Shown here: positions 1-6,070 of the stretch, piece after piece | How the letters are laid out: every line of letters starts with the position of its first letter | How positions within the stretch are numbered: the first letter of the stretch is position 1 | NCBI GenBank assembly: GCA_947304695.1 | Contig: CAMZBS010000094.1 | Span: 1 to 6,648, forward strand | Direction of reading: 5' to 3' | Length of the DNA: 6,648 nucleotides | Source: an uncultured Prevotella sp. | GTDB lineage: Bacteria > Bacteroidota > Bacteroidia > Bacteroidales > Bacteroidaceae | Program-made: the position numbers and the translations under genes | Notes under the pieces: model-generated | Seen by the model: the letters and a program-made list of their open reading frames with translations, nothing else | The model's database searches: none | What the model was told of the DNA's origin: nothing

Positions 1-15
1 TGCACTTTTTTCCAT
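1..15 (-). CDS. Possible 5' end of a divergent gene (first five codons only)
   Basis: On the minus strand an ATG at 15-13 opens a frame reading M-E-K-S-A before the window ends. It lies about 50 nt beyond the start point expected from the TAATTTTG box on the same strand at 78-71, a normal leader length. Nothing can be said about the product. With only five codons visible this is a suggestion and could be chance; the alternative is that the left part is the tail of an unrelated intergenic region. Confidence 0.2.
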
Positions 16-70
16 AATCGGTTGTTACTTTTATTTTTGTGTATAGAAATGAATAATCGCTTTCAGCACG

Positions 71-78
71 CAAAATTA
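71..78 (-). promoter_or_regulatory. Possible divergent Bacteroidetes -7 box
   Basis: Read on the minus strand this is TAATTTTG, a full match to the Bacteroidetes -7 consensus TAnnTTTG and identical to the forward box at 261-268. No TTTG-like -33 element is seen at the usual 19-21 bp spacing, so the match is only half of a promoter. In AT-rich DNA an eight-base match with two free positions can occur by chance. Confidence 0.25.
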
Positions 79-161
79 CTCATTTCCTACGAAAAAAACG
101 CATGTTTTGCACTTTTTTGCATTTACATCACTGTCTCAAGTCTTGAAAACATCATTTTCCG

Positions 162-186
162 GCCTCAAAATCGACAGGGTCGAGGC
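162..186. repeat. Small imperfect inverted repeat (GCCTC/GAGGC)
   Basis: GCCTC at 162-166 is complemented by GAGGC at 182-186, and within the loop TCGA at 171-174 can pair with TCGA at 180-183. The element lies upstream of the predicted -33 box, so it would not be in the operon mRNA. It could be an operator or the remains of a weak terminator, but no T tract follows it on the + strand. A second short palindrome, TCAAG-T-CTTGA, lies at 136-146. Confidence 0.25.
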
Positions 187-237
187 ATGAAGAAACAATG
201 AAAAAAACGTCAATTAAGTTTTTTTTTGATACATCTG

Positions 238-268
238 CTTGTCAATTCAAATATTTTCCTTAATTTTG
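238..268 (+). promoter_or_regulatory. Bacteroidetes sigma-ABfr type promoter for the operon
   Basis: The -7 box TAATTTTG at 261-268 matches the Bacteroidetes consensus TAnnTTTG fully. A CTTG at 238-241, three of four bases of the TTTG -33 element, sits 19 bp upstream, within the usual spacing. Transcription would begin at about 273-276, giving a leader of roughly 25 nt before the ATG at 298. This placement argues against an earlier ATG at 226, which would lie upstream of the start of the RNA. The T run at 219-227 may act as an AT-rich upstream element; that last point is inference. Confidence 0.7.
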
Positions 269-297
269 GCATTGCAAACATAATAAAATTAATCAAC

Positions 298-567
298 ATG
301 GCAAACAAGAAAACACTGAAACACGCGATTAACCTCGTCTGTGAAGAGCTTTTCACCGAATGCGTGGCCGCCTCACTCTATGGCAACGATGCCAATAAGG
401 ACAACTCAGAAGCCCTGCTGCTCTCTATTGTGAAAATGCAGAAAGACTTCATCTGCCGTGTATCGCACCCCGAACCAGGCATGCATCCCAATCTCTACTA
501 TAAAAAGCTGAGAGAGGACTTTGCCGCACAGGTCAGCGAGATTGTCGACCAAATCAACAATCTGTAA
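298..567 (+). CDS. Conserved-looking small protein of unknown function (89 aa)
   Basis: I do not recognise a named family. The product is a small soluble protein, with no signal peptide or membrane segment, that looks largely alpha-helical: helices appear likely over residues 3-27 and 37-57, and at 67-88. Between them is a Pro/Gly-containing loop (about 57-64, with H57, P58, P60, G61 and P64). It has three cysteines (C15, C22, C53) without a metal-binding pattern. The ATG at 298 is chosen because it follows the predicted transcription start by about 25 nt and has an A-rich Bacteroidetes-type leader; an in-frame ATG at 226 would lie upstream of the promoter. It is the first gene of the run and ends 6 nt before the acyltransferase gene, so the two are very probably co-transcribed. 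A partner or regulator of the acyltransferase is possible, but this is only inferred from position. Confidence 0.75.
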   Translation: MANKKTLKHAINLVCEELFTECVAASLYGNDANKDNSEALLLSIVKMQKDFICRVSHPEPGMHPNLYYKKLREDFAAQVSEIVDQINNL

Positions 568-573
568 AAAACA

Positions 574-1134
574 ATGATCATGTGGAAGAAATTTTGCAAC
601 TGGCTGCTATACAAACGGATGGGATGGACCACTGACGTGACAGAGGCACATCCCGACAAGTACATCATCTGTCTGGCCCCGCACACCAGCAACTGGGACT
701 TCCTCATCGGCCAGCTCTACAACGGTGCAGAAAGCCTGCGTTCCAACTTCCTTATGAAGAAGGAATGGTTTTTCTGGCCACTGGGTCCAATCTTCCGCAA
801 GATGGGTGGTATTCCCGTGTACCGTCAGAAGAAGATGCGGATGACCGACGCTATGGCCCAGGCTGCCCGCGAGGCCGACCAGTTCCGGCTGTGCATCACG
901 CCTGAAGGCACCCGGTCAAGGACGGAGGAATGGAAAAAGGGATTCTACTACATCGCGCAAGGTGCCGACATTCCCATTTTGCTATATGGTGTGGACTATG
1001 AGCGCAAACTGATACAATGCACCAAGACCATCATTCCCTCGGGTGACGTGGAGGCCGACATGCGCCAGATCAAGCTGTACTTCAAGGATTATCGGGGCAA
1101 GAAGCCCGGAAATTTCACCATCGGAAACGTATGA
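574..1134 (+). CDS. PlsC-family (1-acyl-glycerol-3-phosphate type) acyltransferase
   Basis: This 186-aa protein carries the blocks of the LPLAT/PlsC acyltransferase superfamily. Motif I is HTSNWD (H37 and D42, the HX4D catalytic pair), motif II is GGIPVYR at 78-84, motif III is TPEGTRSR at 109-116 with E111, and a motif IV-like ADIPILLYG lies at 131-139. Family members move an acyl group from acyl-ACP or acyl-CoA to a lysolipid at the inner face of the cytoplasmic membrane. It is shorter than typical PlsC (about 240 aa) and lacks a clear N-terminal membrane helix, so it belongs to the short acyltransferases; residues 65-70 and the 1-13 region may touch the membrane. The substrate is not readable from sequence: lysophosphatidate is the default, while lyso-aminolipids such as glycine or ornithine lipids are alternatives. 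The start is ATG 574, with a second ATG at 580. Its stop overlaps the next start as ATGA. Confidence 0.9.
   Translation: MIMWKKFCNWLLYKRMGWTTDVTEAHPDKYIICLAPHTSNWDFLIGQLYNGAESLRSNFLMKKEWFFWPLGPIFRKMGGIPVYRQKKMRMTDAMAQAAREADQFRLCITPEGTRSRTEEWKKGFYYIAQGADIPILLYGVDYERKLIQCTKTIIPSGDVEADMRQIKLYFKDYRGKKPGNFTIGNV
1131..1134 (+). promoter_or_regulatory. ATGA stop-start overlap
   Basis: The ATG of the amidase-like gene and the TGA of the acyltransferase gene share bases within ATGA. This arrangement usually lets terminating ribosomes restart on the next gene, so the two products are likely made in linked amounts. No Shine-Dalgarno-like sequence precedes this start. Confidence 0.7.
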
Positions 1135-1193
1135 CTGCCATCAGGACTCGTATCTTGCTTCTTTTGCTGATGGCGGCAACCACTGTCATAGCC
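1131..1193 (+). other. Signal peptide of the amidase-like protein
   Basis: Residues 1-21 show two arginines (R5, R7), a hydrophobic core of leucines and alanines, and a V-I-A end before Q22, fitting signal peptidase I. No cysteine follows the core, so it is not a lipoprotein signal. The start is embedded in the end of the acyltransferase gene. Confidence 0.8.
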
Positions 1194-3710
1194 CAGCCCA
1201 CCAGCTGGGGACACACCGAATATCAAGGCAAGCCGTGGGTTGAGAACACGTCGCGCCCCTACCTCATCAGCCAGGGGCTCAACGGTCGCCACCTATCCGT
1301 CTGGGCCAGTCATGGCCGTTACTACGACCACAACACCCTATCCTGGCAGTGGCAGCGGCCTGGCCTGTACACCACCTGCGAAGACCTTTTCACCCAGACC
1401 ATCGTTGTGCCCTTCCTCATTCCCATGCTTGAGAATGCCGGAGCCGTGGTATTCACGCCTCGCGAACGTGACTGGCAGCGCCATGAGGTCATCGTCGACA
1501 ACGATCAGACCCATTCGCTCGTCAGCTACCGGGAGCGCAACTACCGCCACGGGTGGACACAGGCCCCACATCCGGGATTCGCCTTGCACAACGGCAACTA
1601 CCAGGACGGTGAGAACCCCTTCACGGCAGGAACAGCCCGCATGGTGGAAAGTACCAAGAGCAAGACCCGCCAGAGCACGGTGACCTATCAGCCCGACATT
1701 CCTGAAGAAGGCCGCTATGCCGTCTATGTGAGCTATCAGACGCTCAAAGGCAGCATAGACGATGCCCACTACACCGTTTATCATAAAGGCGAGAAGACCG
1801 ACTTCCACGTCAATCAGCAGATGGGCGGTGGCACCTGGGTCTATCTGGGCAGCTTCGACTTCGACAAAGGCTCTTCACCATACAACTGCGTGGTGTTAAC
1901 AAATCAGAGTCAGCACAGCGGCGGCATCGTGACATCTGACGCCGTACGCTTCGGCGGTGGCATGGGCAACATAGAGCGAGGAGGCCGCACCAGTGGCCTG
2001 CCGCGCTGTCTGGAAGGTGCCCGCTACGCCGCACAATGGGCTGGCATGCCCTATTCGGTCTATTCACCACGCAATGGCGACAACGACTATACTGACGACA
2101 TCCACAGCCGTTCGCGCATGCTCAACGAACTATGCGGTGGTTCCGTATATGCTCCTGACTCCGCAGGGCGCGGTGTTCCCATCGAACTATCACTGGCCGT
2201 ACATAGCGATGCCGGCTACAACAAGCCCTTCGGCGAAGGGGTCTACGGAACGCTGGGCATCTGCACCACTCAGTTTGGCGACTCGCTCCTGGGTGCTGGT
2301 CACTCACGGCTCATGTCGAAGGAACTGGCCCAACAACTGGTCAAGGACGTGAACCGAGACCTTCGGGGAGCCTACGGCACATGGATGCAGCGCGACATTT
2401 ACGACCGCAACTACGCCGAGACCCGCATGCCCGTGGTGCCGTCGGCCATCCTTGAGACGCTGTCACACCAGAGTTTCACCGACATGCGGTTCGGACTGGA
2501 TCCGAACTTCCGTTTCACGCTGGCGCGATCCATCTATAAAACCCTGCTGCGCTACATCAGTAAGAAGCACGGGAAGGACTATGCCATCACGCCGCTGACG
2601 CCCCAGAACTTCCGCATAGAATTTACGGAGAACGGGAAGGGCGAGGTACGGCTGAGCTGGACACCCACTGCCGATACTCAGGAGCCGTCGGCACAGGCCA
2701 CAGGATTCCTGCTCTACACGGCCGAGAACTATGGTGACTTCGACAATGGCATGTTTGTACGTGGAACGGCTGTCACACTGCGCCTGCTGCCAGGCAAACT
2801 CTACCACTTCCGCGTGGCAGCTACGAACAAGGGCGGACAGAGTTTCCCGTCGGCCACGCTTTCAGCCTGCTATCAGGACAAAGATGCTCCCACCATATTG
2901 ATTGTCGACGGATTCCACCGTCTGTCCTCACCGGCTGTAACCGAACAGGGATTCGATCTCGACGAAGACCCCGGTGTCAGCTATGGACGCACTTGCGGCA
3001 TCCTGGGACGCCAGCATGGCTTTGACCTCAGCCGCATTGGCATATTGGATTCCACCGGACTGGGCTACACCACCGACGAACTGGCGGGCCGCTTCATTGC
3101 AGGAAACGACATGAACCACGTCCGCACGCATGCCGATGCCATCTTCGGAGGACAGGCTTATAACATCGTCAGCTGTTCATCGGAAGCCATCGGGCGCATG
3201 CCGCTCTTCCAGTACGACCTCGTCGACCTGGTACTGGGCATGGAGCGCGACGACGGCCACAGCCTGAAGGTCTACAAGGCATTCCCCACCGAGCTGAGAC
3301 TGGCACTGAGCCAGTATGCCGCTCAGGGCGGACGTCTGCTCGTGAGTGGAGCCTACGTCACCTCCGACATGGCCCAGGCCGACGAACAGCTTTTCCTGAG
3401 GAATGTGCTGAAATGCCAGGCTGCAGGCACCACGCGGGAGCCCACCGGCACGGTATCGGGACTGGGAACCACGTTCAACATCTACCGCCAACTCAACGAG
3501 TACCATTATGCCGCCACCCGTACCGACGTGCTGCAACCAACCGACGGAGCCTTCAGCGCGATGGCCTATGCCGATGGCAATGCTGCCGCCACAGCCTACC
3601 GTGGAGGCGACTTCCGGGTGTTCACGATGGGCTTTCCCTTCGAGTGCATCCAGCAGACCAGCGTGCGTCTGTCACTTATGCAAGGAATACTGAATTACTT
3701 ATTAAAATAA
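1131..3710 (+). CDS. Secreted N-acetylmuramoyl-L-alanine amidase-like protein with inserted golvesin/Xly-type domain, FN3 and C-terminal domain
   Basis: This 859-aa protein begins with a signal peptide (basic start, hydrophobic residues 9-20, likely cut after VIA at 21); no lipobox is seen, so it is probably periplasmic or secreted. The catalytic part resembles Amidase_3, the zinc enzyme that cuts the MurNAc-L-Ala bond in peptidoglycan. Candidate zinc ligands are H61 (ASHGRYYD), E84 (TTCEDLF, followed by the usual helix and VVFTPRERD at 106-114) and H358 (LAVHSDAGY), with E442 (ILETLSHQS) as catalytic Glu. The amidase is interrupted at about 115-285 by a golvesin/Xly CBD-like beta domain (181-277, ending in SDAVRFGGG). 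After the amidase come an FN3 domain (488-581) and a C-terminal alpha/beta domain (587-859) that looks glutamine-amidotransferase-like. Relatives are often labelled 'xanthan lyase'; nothing here supports a lyase. The start overlaps the acyltransferase stop (ATGA), suggesting translational coupling. The family call is firm; activity is inferred. Confidence 0.85.
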   Translation: MTAIRTRILLLLLMAATTVIAQPTSWGHTEYQGKPWVENTSRPYLISQGLNGRHLSVWASHGRYYDHNTLSWQWQRPGLYTTCEDLFTQTIVVPFLIPMLENAGAVVFTPRERDWQRHEVIVDNDQTHSLVSYRERNYRHGWTQAPHPGFALHNGNYQDGENPFTAGTARMVESTKSKTRQSTVTYQPDIPEEGRYAVYVSYQTLKGSIDDAHYTVYHKGEKTDFHVNQQMGGGTWVYLGSFDFDKGSSPYNCVVLTNQSQHSGGIVTSDAVRFGGGMGNIERGGRTSGLPRCLEGARYAAQWAGMPYSVYSPRNGDNDYTDDIHSRSRMLNELCGGSVYAPDSAGRGVPIELSLAVHSDAGYNKPFGEGVYGTLGICTTQFGDSLLGAGHSRLMSKELAQQLVKDVNRDLRGAYGTWMQRDIYDRNYAETRMPVVPSAILETLSHQSFTDMRFGLDPNFRFTLARSIYKTLLRYISKKHGKDYAITPLTPQNFRIEFTENGKGEVRLSWTPTADTQEPSAQATGFLLYTAENYGDFDNGMFVRGTAVTLRLLPGKLYHFRVAATNKGGQSFPSATLSACYQDKDAPTILIVDGFHRLSSPAVTEQGFDLDEDPGVSYGRTCGILGRQHGFDLSRIGILDSTGLGYTTDELAGRFIAGNDMNHVRTHADAIFGGQAYNIVSCSSEAIGRMPLFQYDLVDLVLGMERDDGHSLKVYKAFPTELRLALSQYAAQGGRLLVSGAYVTSDMAQADEQLFLRNVLKCQAAGTTREPTGTVSGLGTTFNIYRQLNEYHYAATRTDVLQPTDGAFSAMAYADGNAAATAYRGGDFRVFTMGFPFECIQQTSVRLSLMQGILNYLLK

Positions 3711-3724
3711 CAAACTTTACCGCT

Positions 3725-4072
3725 ATGACAAAAATCCAAGCTAACCCATCGGGAACCAGAACCATCGAGATCAGTGAAGAGCATCTCGAGACCATCGACC
3801 AGTACCAGCTCTTCCGTGACCTCATCGATTCAAACGGCTATGTCGACGAACAAGTGCTCGACAAGCTGAAGCTGAATATCCGCTCCCTGCTCGAGTCGGA
3901 TGCCGGAAAAGACAAGCACCTGCTGGACCTCTGCTTAGATGTGGTCTATCATCAGAACATGAAAGCCTACGGACTGCAACAGCTGGTGCTGCTGTTCATC
4001 AACTGGAAGAACCGAGGCAACGACGAACTGGGCATGACCACAAGGGCTTTCCAGGGAACACCGTTTAATTAG
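3725..4072 (+). CDS. Small protein of unknown function (115 aa)
   Basis: I do not recognise the family. The product is acidic, soluble and probably alpha-helical, with no signal peptide or membrane segment. Residues 1-15 look extended (TRTIEI at 11-16), and the rest fits several helices: about 17-34, 41-57, 63-82 and 84-96. The short C-terminal tail ends in GTPFN. It has a single cysteine (C70) and no obvious catalytic motif. The start is the ATG at 3725, 14 nt after the amidase-like gene. The same frame is open further left to 3413, but that part lies wholly inside the amidase-like gene and reads as low-quality Cys/His/Arg-rich sequence, so it is treated as a shadow. The gene ends 12 nt before ygiQ, which suggests co-transcription and perhaps a joint role. 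Nothing in the sequence names that role. Confidence 0.75.
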   Translation: MTKIQANPSGTRTIEISEEHLETIDQYQLFRDLIDSNGYVDEQVLDKLKLNIRSLLESDAGKDKHLLDLCLDVVYHQNMKAYGLQQLVLLFINWKNRGNDELGMTTRAFQGTPFN

Positions 4073-4084
4073 GCCAGCAACCAA

Positions 4085-6070
4085 ATGCCAACACCCAGAC
4101 TGACCGACTTTCTTCCTACTACGAAGAAGGAGCTGGAGCTGCGAGGATGGGATGACGGCGTTGACGTCATCCTGTTTTCGGGCGATGCCTATGTGGACCA
4201 TCCGTCGTTCGGAGCTGCGGTCATTGGCCGCACACTCGAAGCGGCAGGCTATCGCGTGGCCATTGTGCCACAGCCCGACTGGCACGGCGACTTCCGTGAC
4301 TTCAAGAAGTTGGGGCGCCCACGGCTGTTCTTCGGCATCGCTCCTGGATGTATGGACTCTATGGTCAACAAGTACACTGCCGCACGCCGCTTGCGTTCCG
4401 AGGATGCCTATTCGCCCGACGGTCGTCACGACATGCGTCCGGAATATCCCACCATTGTCTATTCCAACATCCTTCACCAGCTCTTTCCCGACGTACCCAT
4501 CATCCTGGGCGGCATCGAGGCTTCGCTGCGCCGCCTCACCCACTACGACTACTGGCAGGACTCACTGCGCAAGTGCATCCTTTGCGATGCCCATGCCGAC
4601 CTTATTATATATGGCATGGGCGAGAAGCCTATCATCGAACTGGCACGCCGCCTCGACGACGGAGAACGCATCAGCGACATCAAGGACATTCCGCAGACGG
4701 TCTTCCTGTGCCGCAAGGACGACATTCCCCGTGGCATCACGACCGACGACATCGTGCTGCATCCGCATGAGGAATGCCTGAGAAACAAGCGTTCGCAGGC
4801 CGAGAACTTCCGTCACATTGAAGAGCAGTCGAACATGATGCATGCCCACCGCCTGTTACAGGGGGTTGACGGACGCTTTGTAGTGGTCAATCCCCCCTAC
4901 CCGCCCATGACAACGGAAGAGCTCGATGCCTCCTTCGACCTGCCCTACACGCGGCTGCCGCACCCCAAATACAAGGATAAGCGCATCCCGGCCTTCGACA
5001 TGATTAAGCACTCGGTCAACATTCATCGGGGCTGTTTCGGCGGATGTGCCTTCTGTACCATCTCAGCCCATCAGGGCAAGTTCATTGCCTGCCGTTCCAA
5101 GGAGAGCATATTAAAAGAGGTGAAACAAATCATACAGATGCCCGACTTCAAAGGATATCTGAGCGACTTGGGCGGTCCGTCGGCCAACATGTACGGCATG
5201 CATGGCCGCAACCTGAATGCCTGCGAAAAGTGCAAGCGCCCCAGCTGCATCCATCCGCAGGTGTGTCCCAACCTGAATGCTGACCACAGCAAGCTGCTGG
5301 ACATCTACCGCGCTGTCGACGCACTGCCTGGCATCAAGAAGAGCTTCATCGGCAGCGGCGTGCGCTACGACCTCTTGCTGCATCGGGGAAAGGACGAAGC
5401 TGCCAACCATGCAGCACAGGAATACACACGTGAACTGATTACCCGACACGTGAGCGGCCGTTTGAAAGTTGCGCCCGAACACACCAGTGACCGTGTCCTC
5501 TGGCTCATGCGGAAGCCGCCGTTCACATTGTTCAACGACTTCAAACGCATCTTCGACCGCATCAACCAACAGGAAGGACTGCGACAGCAAATCATTCCCT
5601 ATTTCATCAGCAGTCATCCTGGCTGCCGGGAAGAAGATATGGCAGAGCTGGCCATCATCACCAAGCAGCTGGACTTCCAATTGGAACAGGTGCAGGACTT
5701 CACGCCCACGCCGATGACCGTCGCCACCGAGACCTGGTACACAGGCTACGATCCTTACACATTGGAACCCGTGTTCTCGGCCAAGACGCCCCTGGAGAAG
5801 CAGGCCCAGCGACAGTATTTCTTCTGGTACAAACCTGAAGAACGACGGGGCATCGAACAGTCACTGCGGCGCATTGGCCGACCTGACCTCATCCAGAAAC
5901 TCTTCGGAGGAAATAAGGTCCCGCCACCTGACAGCCCGCACGGCCAAAGGTCGCATGCTCCAAAAGGAACGCAAGAATATCCATCACCAAAGTATGCAAA
6001 TCATCGAACAAAGCCTCATCGCGAAGAACCCCGAGAAGAAAAGCGAGGACGGAATCGTCGTCACCGATAA
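4085..6070 (+). CDS. ygiQ: YgiQ family radical SAM protein (UPF0313)
   Basis: This 661-aa protein matches the YgiQ/UPF0313 family from end to end. An N-terminal radical-SAM-associated domain covers roughly 1-300 (LGGIEASLRR at 141-150, GMGEKPI at 177-183). The radical SAM core begins at about 308 with the CX3CX2C cluster C317, C321, C324, which would bind a [4Fe-4S] cluster and S-adenosylmethionine. A second set of cysteines, C380, C383, C388 and C394, is typical of the family and may bind a further metal or cluster. KVAPEHTSD (461-469) and the DUF3362 region (about 538-608, DFTPTPMTVATETWYTGYDP) complete it. From about 610 the tail is low-complexity, basic and proline-rich, ending in a run of R, K, E and H. 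The substrate is not established; the protein is expected to be cytoplasmic. The start is ATG 4085, 12 nt after the previous gene. Its last 77 nt overlap the next gene. Confidence 0.95.
   Translation: MPTPRLTDFLPTTKKELELRGWDDGVDVILFSGDAYVDHPSFGAAVIGRTLEAAGYRVAIVPQPDWHGDFRDFKKLGRPRLFFGIAPGCMDSMVNKYTAARRLRSEDAYSPDGRHDMRPEYPTIVYSNILHQLFPDVPIILGGIEASLRRLTHYDYWQDSLRKCILCDAHADLIIYGMGEKPIIELARRLDDGERISDIKDIPQTVFLCRKDDIPRGITTDDIVLHPHEECLRNKRSQAENFRHIEEQSNMMHAHRLLQGVDGRFVVVNPPYPPMTTEELDASFDLPYTRLPHPKYKDKRIPAFDMIKHSVNIHRGCFGGCAFCTISAHQGKFIACRSKESILKEVKQIIQMPDFKGYLSDLGGPSANMYGMHGRNLNACEKCKRPSCIHPQVCPNLNADHSKLLDIYRAVDALPGIKKSFIGSGVRYDLLLHRGKDEAANHAAQEYTRELITRHVSGRLKVAPEHTSDRVLWLMRKPPFTLFNDFKRIFDRINQQEGLRQQIIPYFISSHPGCREEDMAELAIITKQLDFQLEQVQDFTPTPMTVATETWYTGYDPYTLEPVFSAKTPLEKQAQRQYFFWYKPEERRGIEQSLRRIGRPDLIQKLFGGNKVPPPDSPHGQRSHAPKGTQEYPSPKYANHRTKPHREEPREEKRGRNRRHR

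Larger units (their letters stand above)
1..118 (+). repeat. Direct repeat TGCACTTTTTT, two copies 107 bp apart
   Basis: The 11-mer TGCACTTTTTT occurs at 1-11 and again at 108-118. Half of it is a T run, so the information content is modest. The copies flank the possible reverse promoter at 71-78, so a protein-binding role is conceivable. The first copy also overlaps the first codons of the possible divergent gene. Chance similarity in AT-rich DNA is the main alternative. Confidence 0.3.
1..297. other. AT-rich intergenic region upstream of the operon
   Basis: This stretch is much richer in A and T than the genes to its right and holds no convincing coding sequence. Any reading frame in it is short or would have to start upstream of the predicted transcription start. 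It contains a forward promoter near 238-268, a possible reverse promoter at 71-78, an 11-bp direct repeat (1-11 and 108-118), two small inverted repeats (136-146 and 162-186) and a run of nine T residues at 219-227. It is best read as the shared control region between the rightward operon and a possible leftward gene just outside the window. Confidence 0.7.

Noticed and set aside
32..39. Forward TATTTTTG matching the -7 consensus
   Set aside because: No -33 element at the right spacing and no gene start within 250 nt downstream; probably chance in AT-rich DNA.
198..263. 21-codon frame starting ATG at 198
   Set aside because: It overlaps the promoter and lies upstream of the predicted transcription start, so it would not be in the operon mRNA.
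3413..3724. Leftward extension of the 115-aa gene's frame
   Set aside because: It is inside the amidase-like gene and its translation is rich in Cys, His and Arg with no family character, so the start was set at 3725.
3935..4543. 202-aa reading frame on the minus strand
   Set aside because: It spans the end of the 115-aa gene and the start of ygiQ, has no recognisable motifs, and is the antisense shadow expected of G+C-biased third positions.
5209..5280. 12-bp direct repeat CAACCTGAATGC, copies exactly 60 nt apart in ygiQ
   Set aside because: Both copies encode N-L-N-A in the cysteine-rich part of the protein and fit the family sequence; it is likely coincidence of codon choice.
5111..5680. 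189-aa reading frame on the minus strand
   Set aside because: It lies wholly inside the radical SAM core of ygiQ, whose coding frame is certain; no independent start signals were seen.
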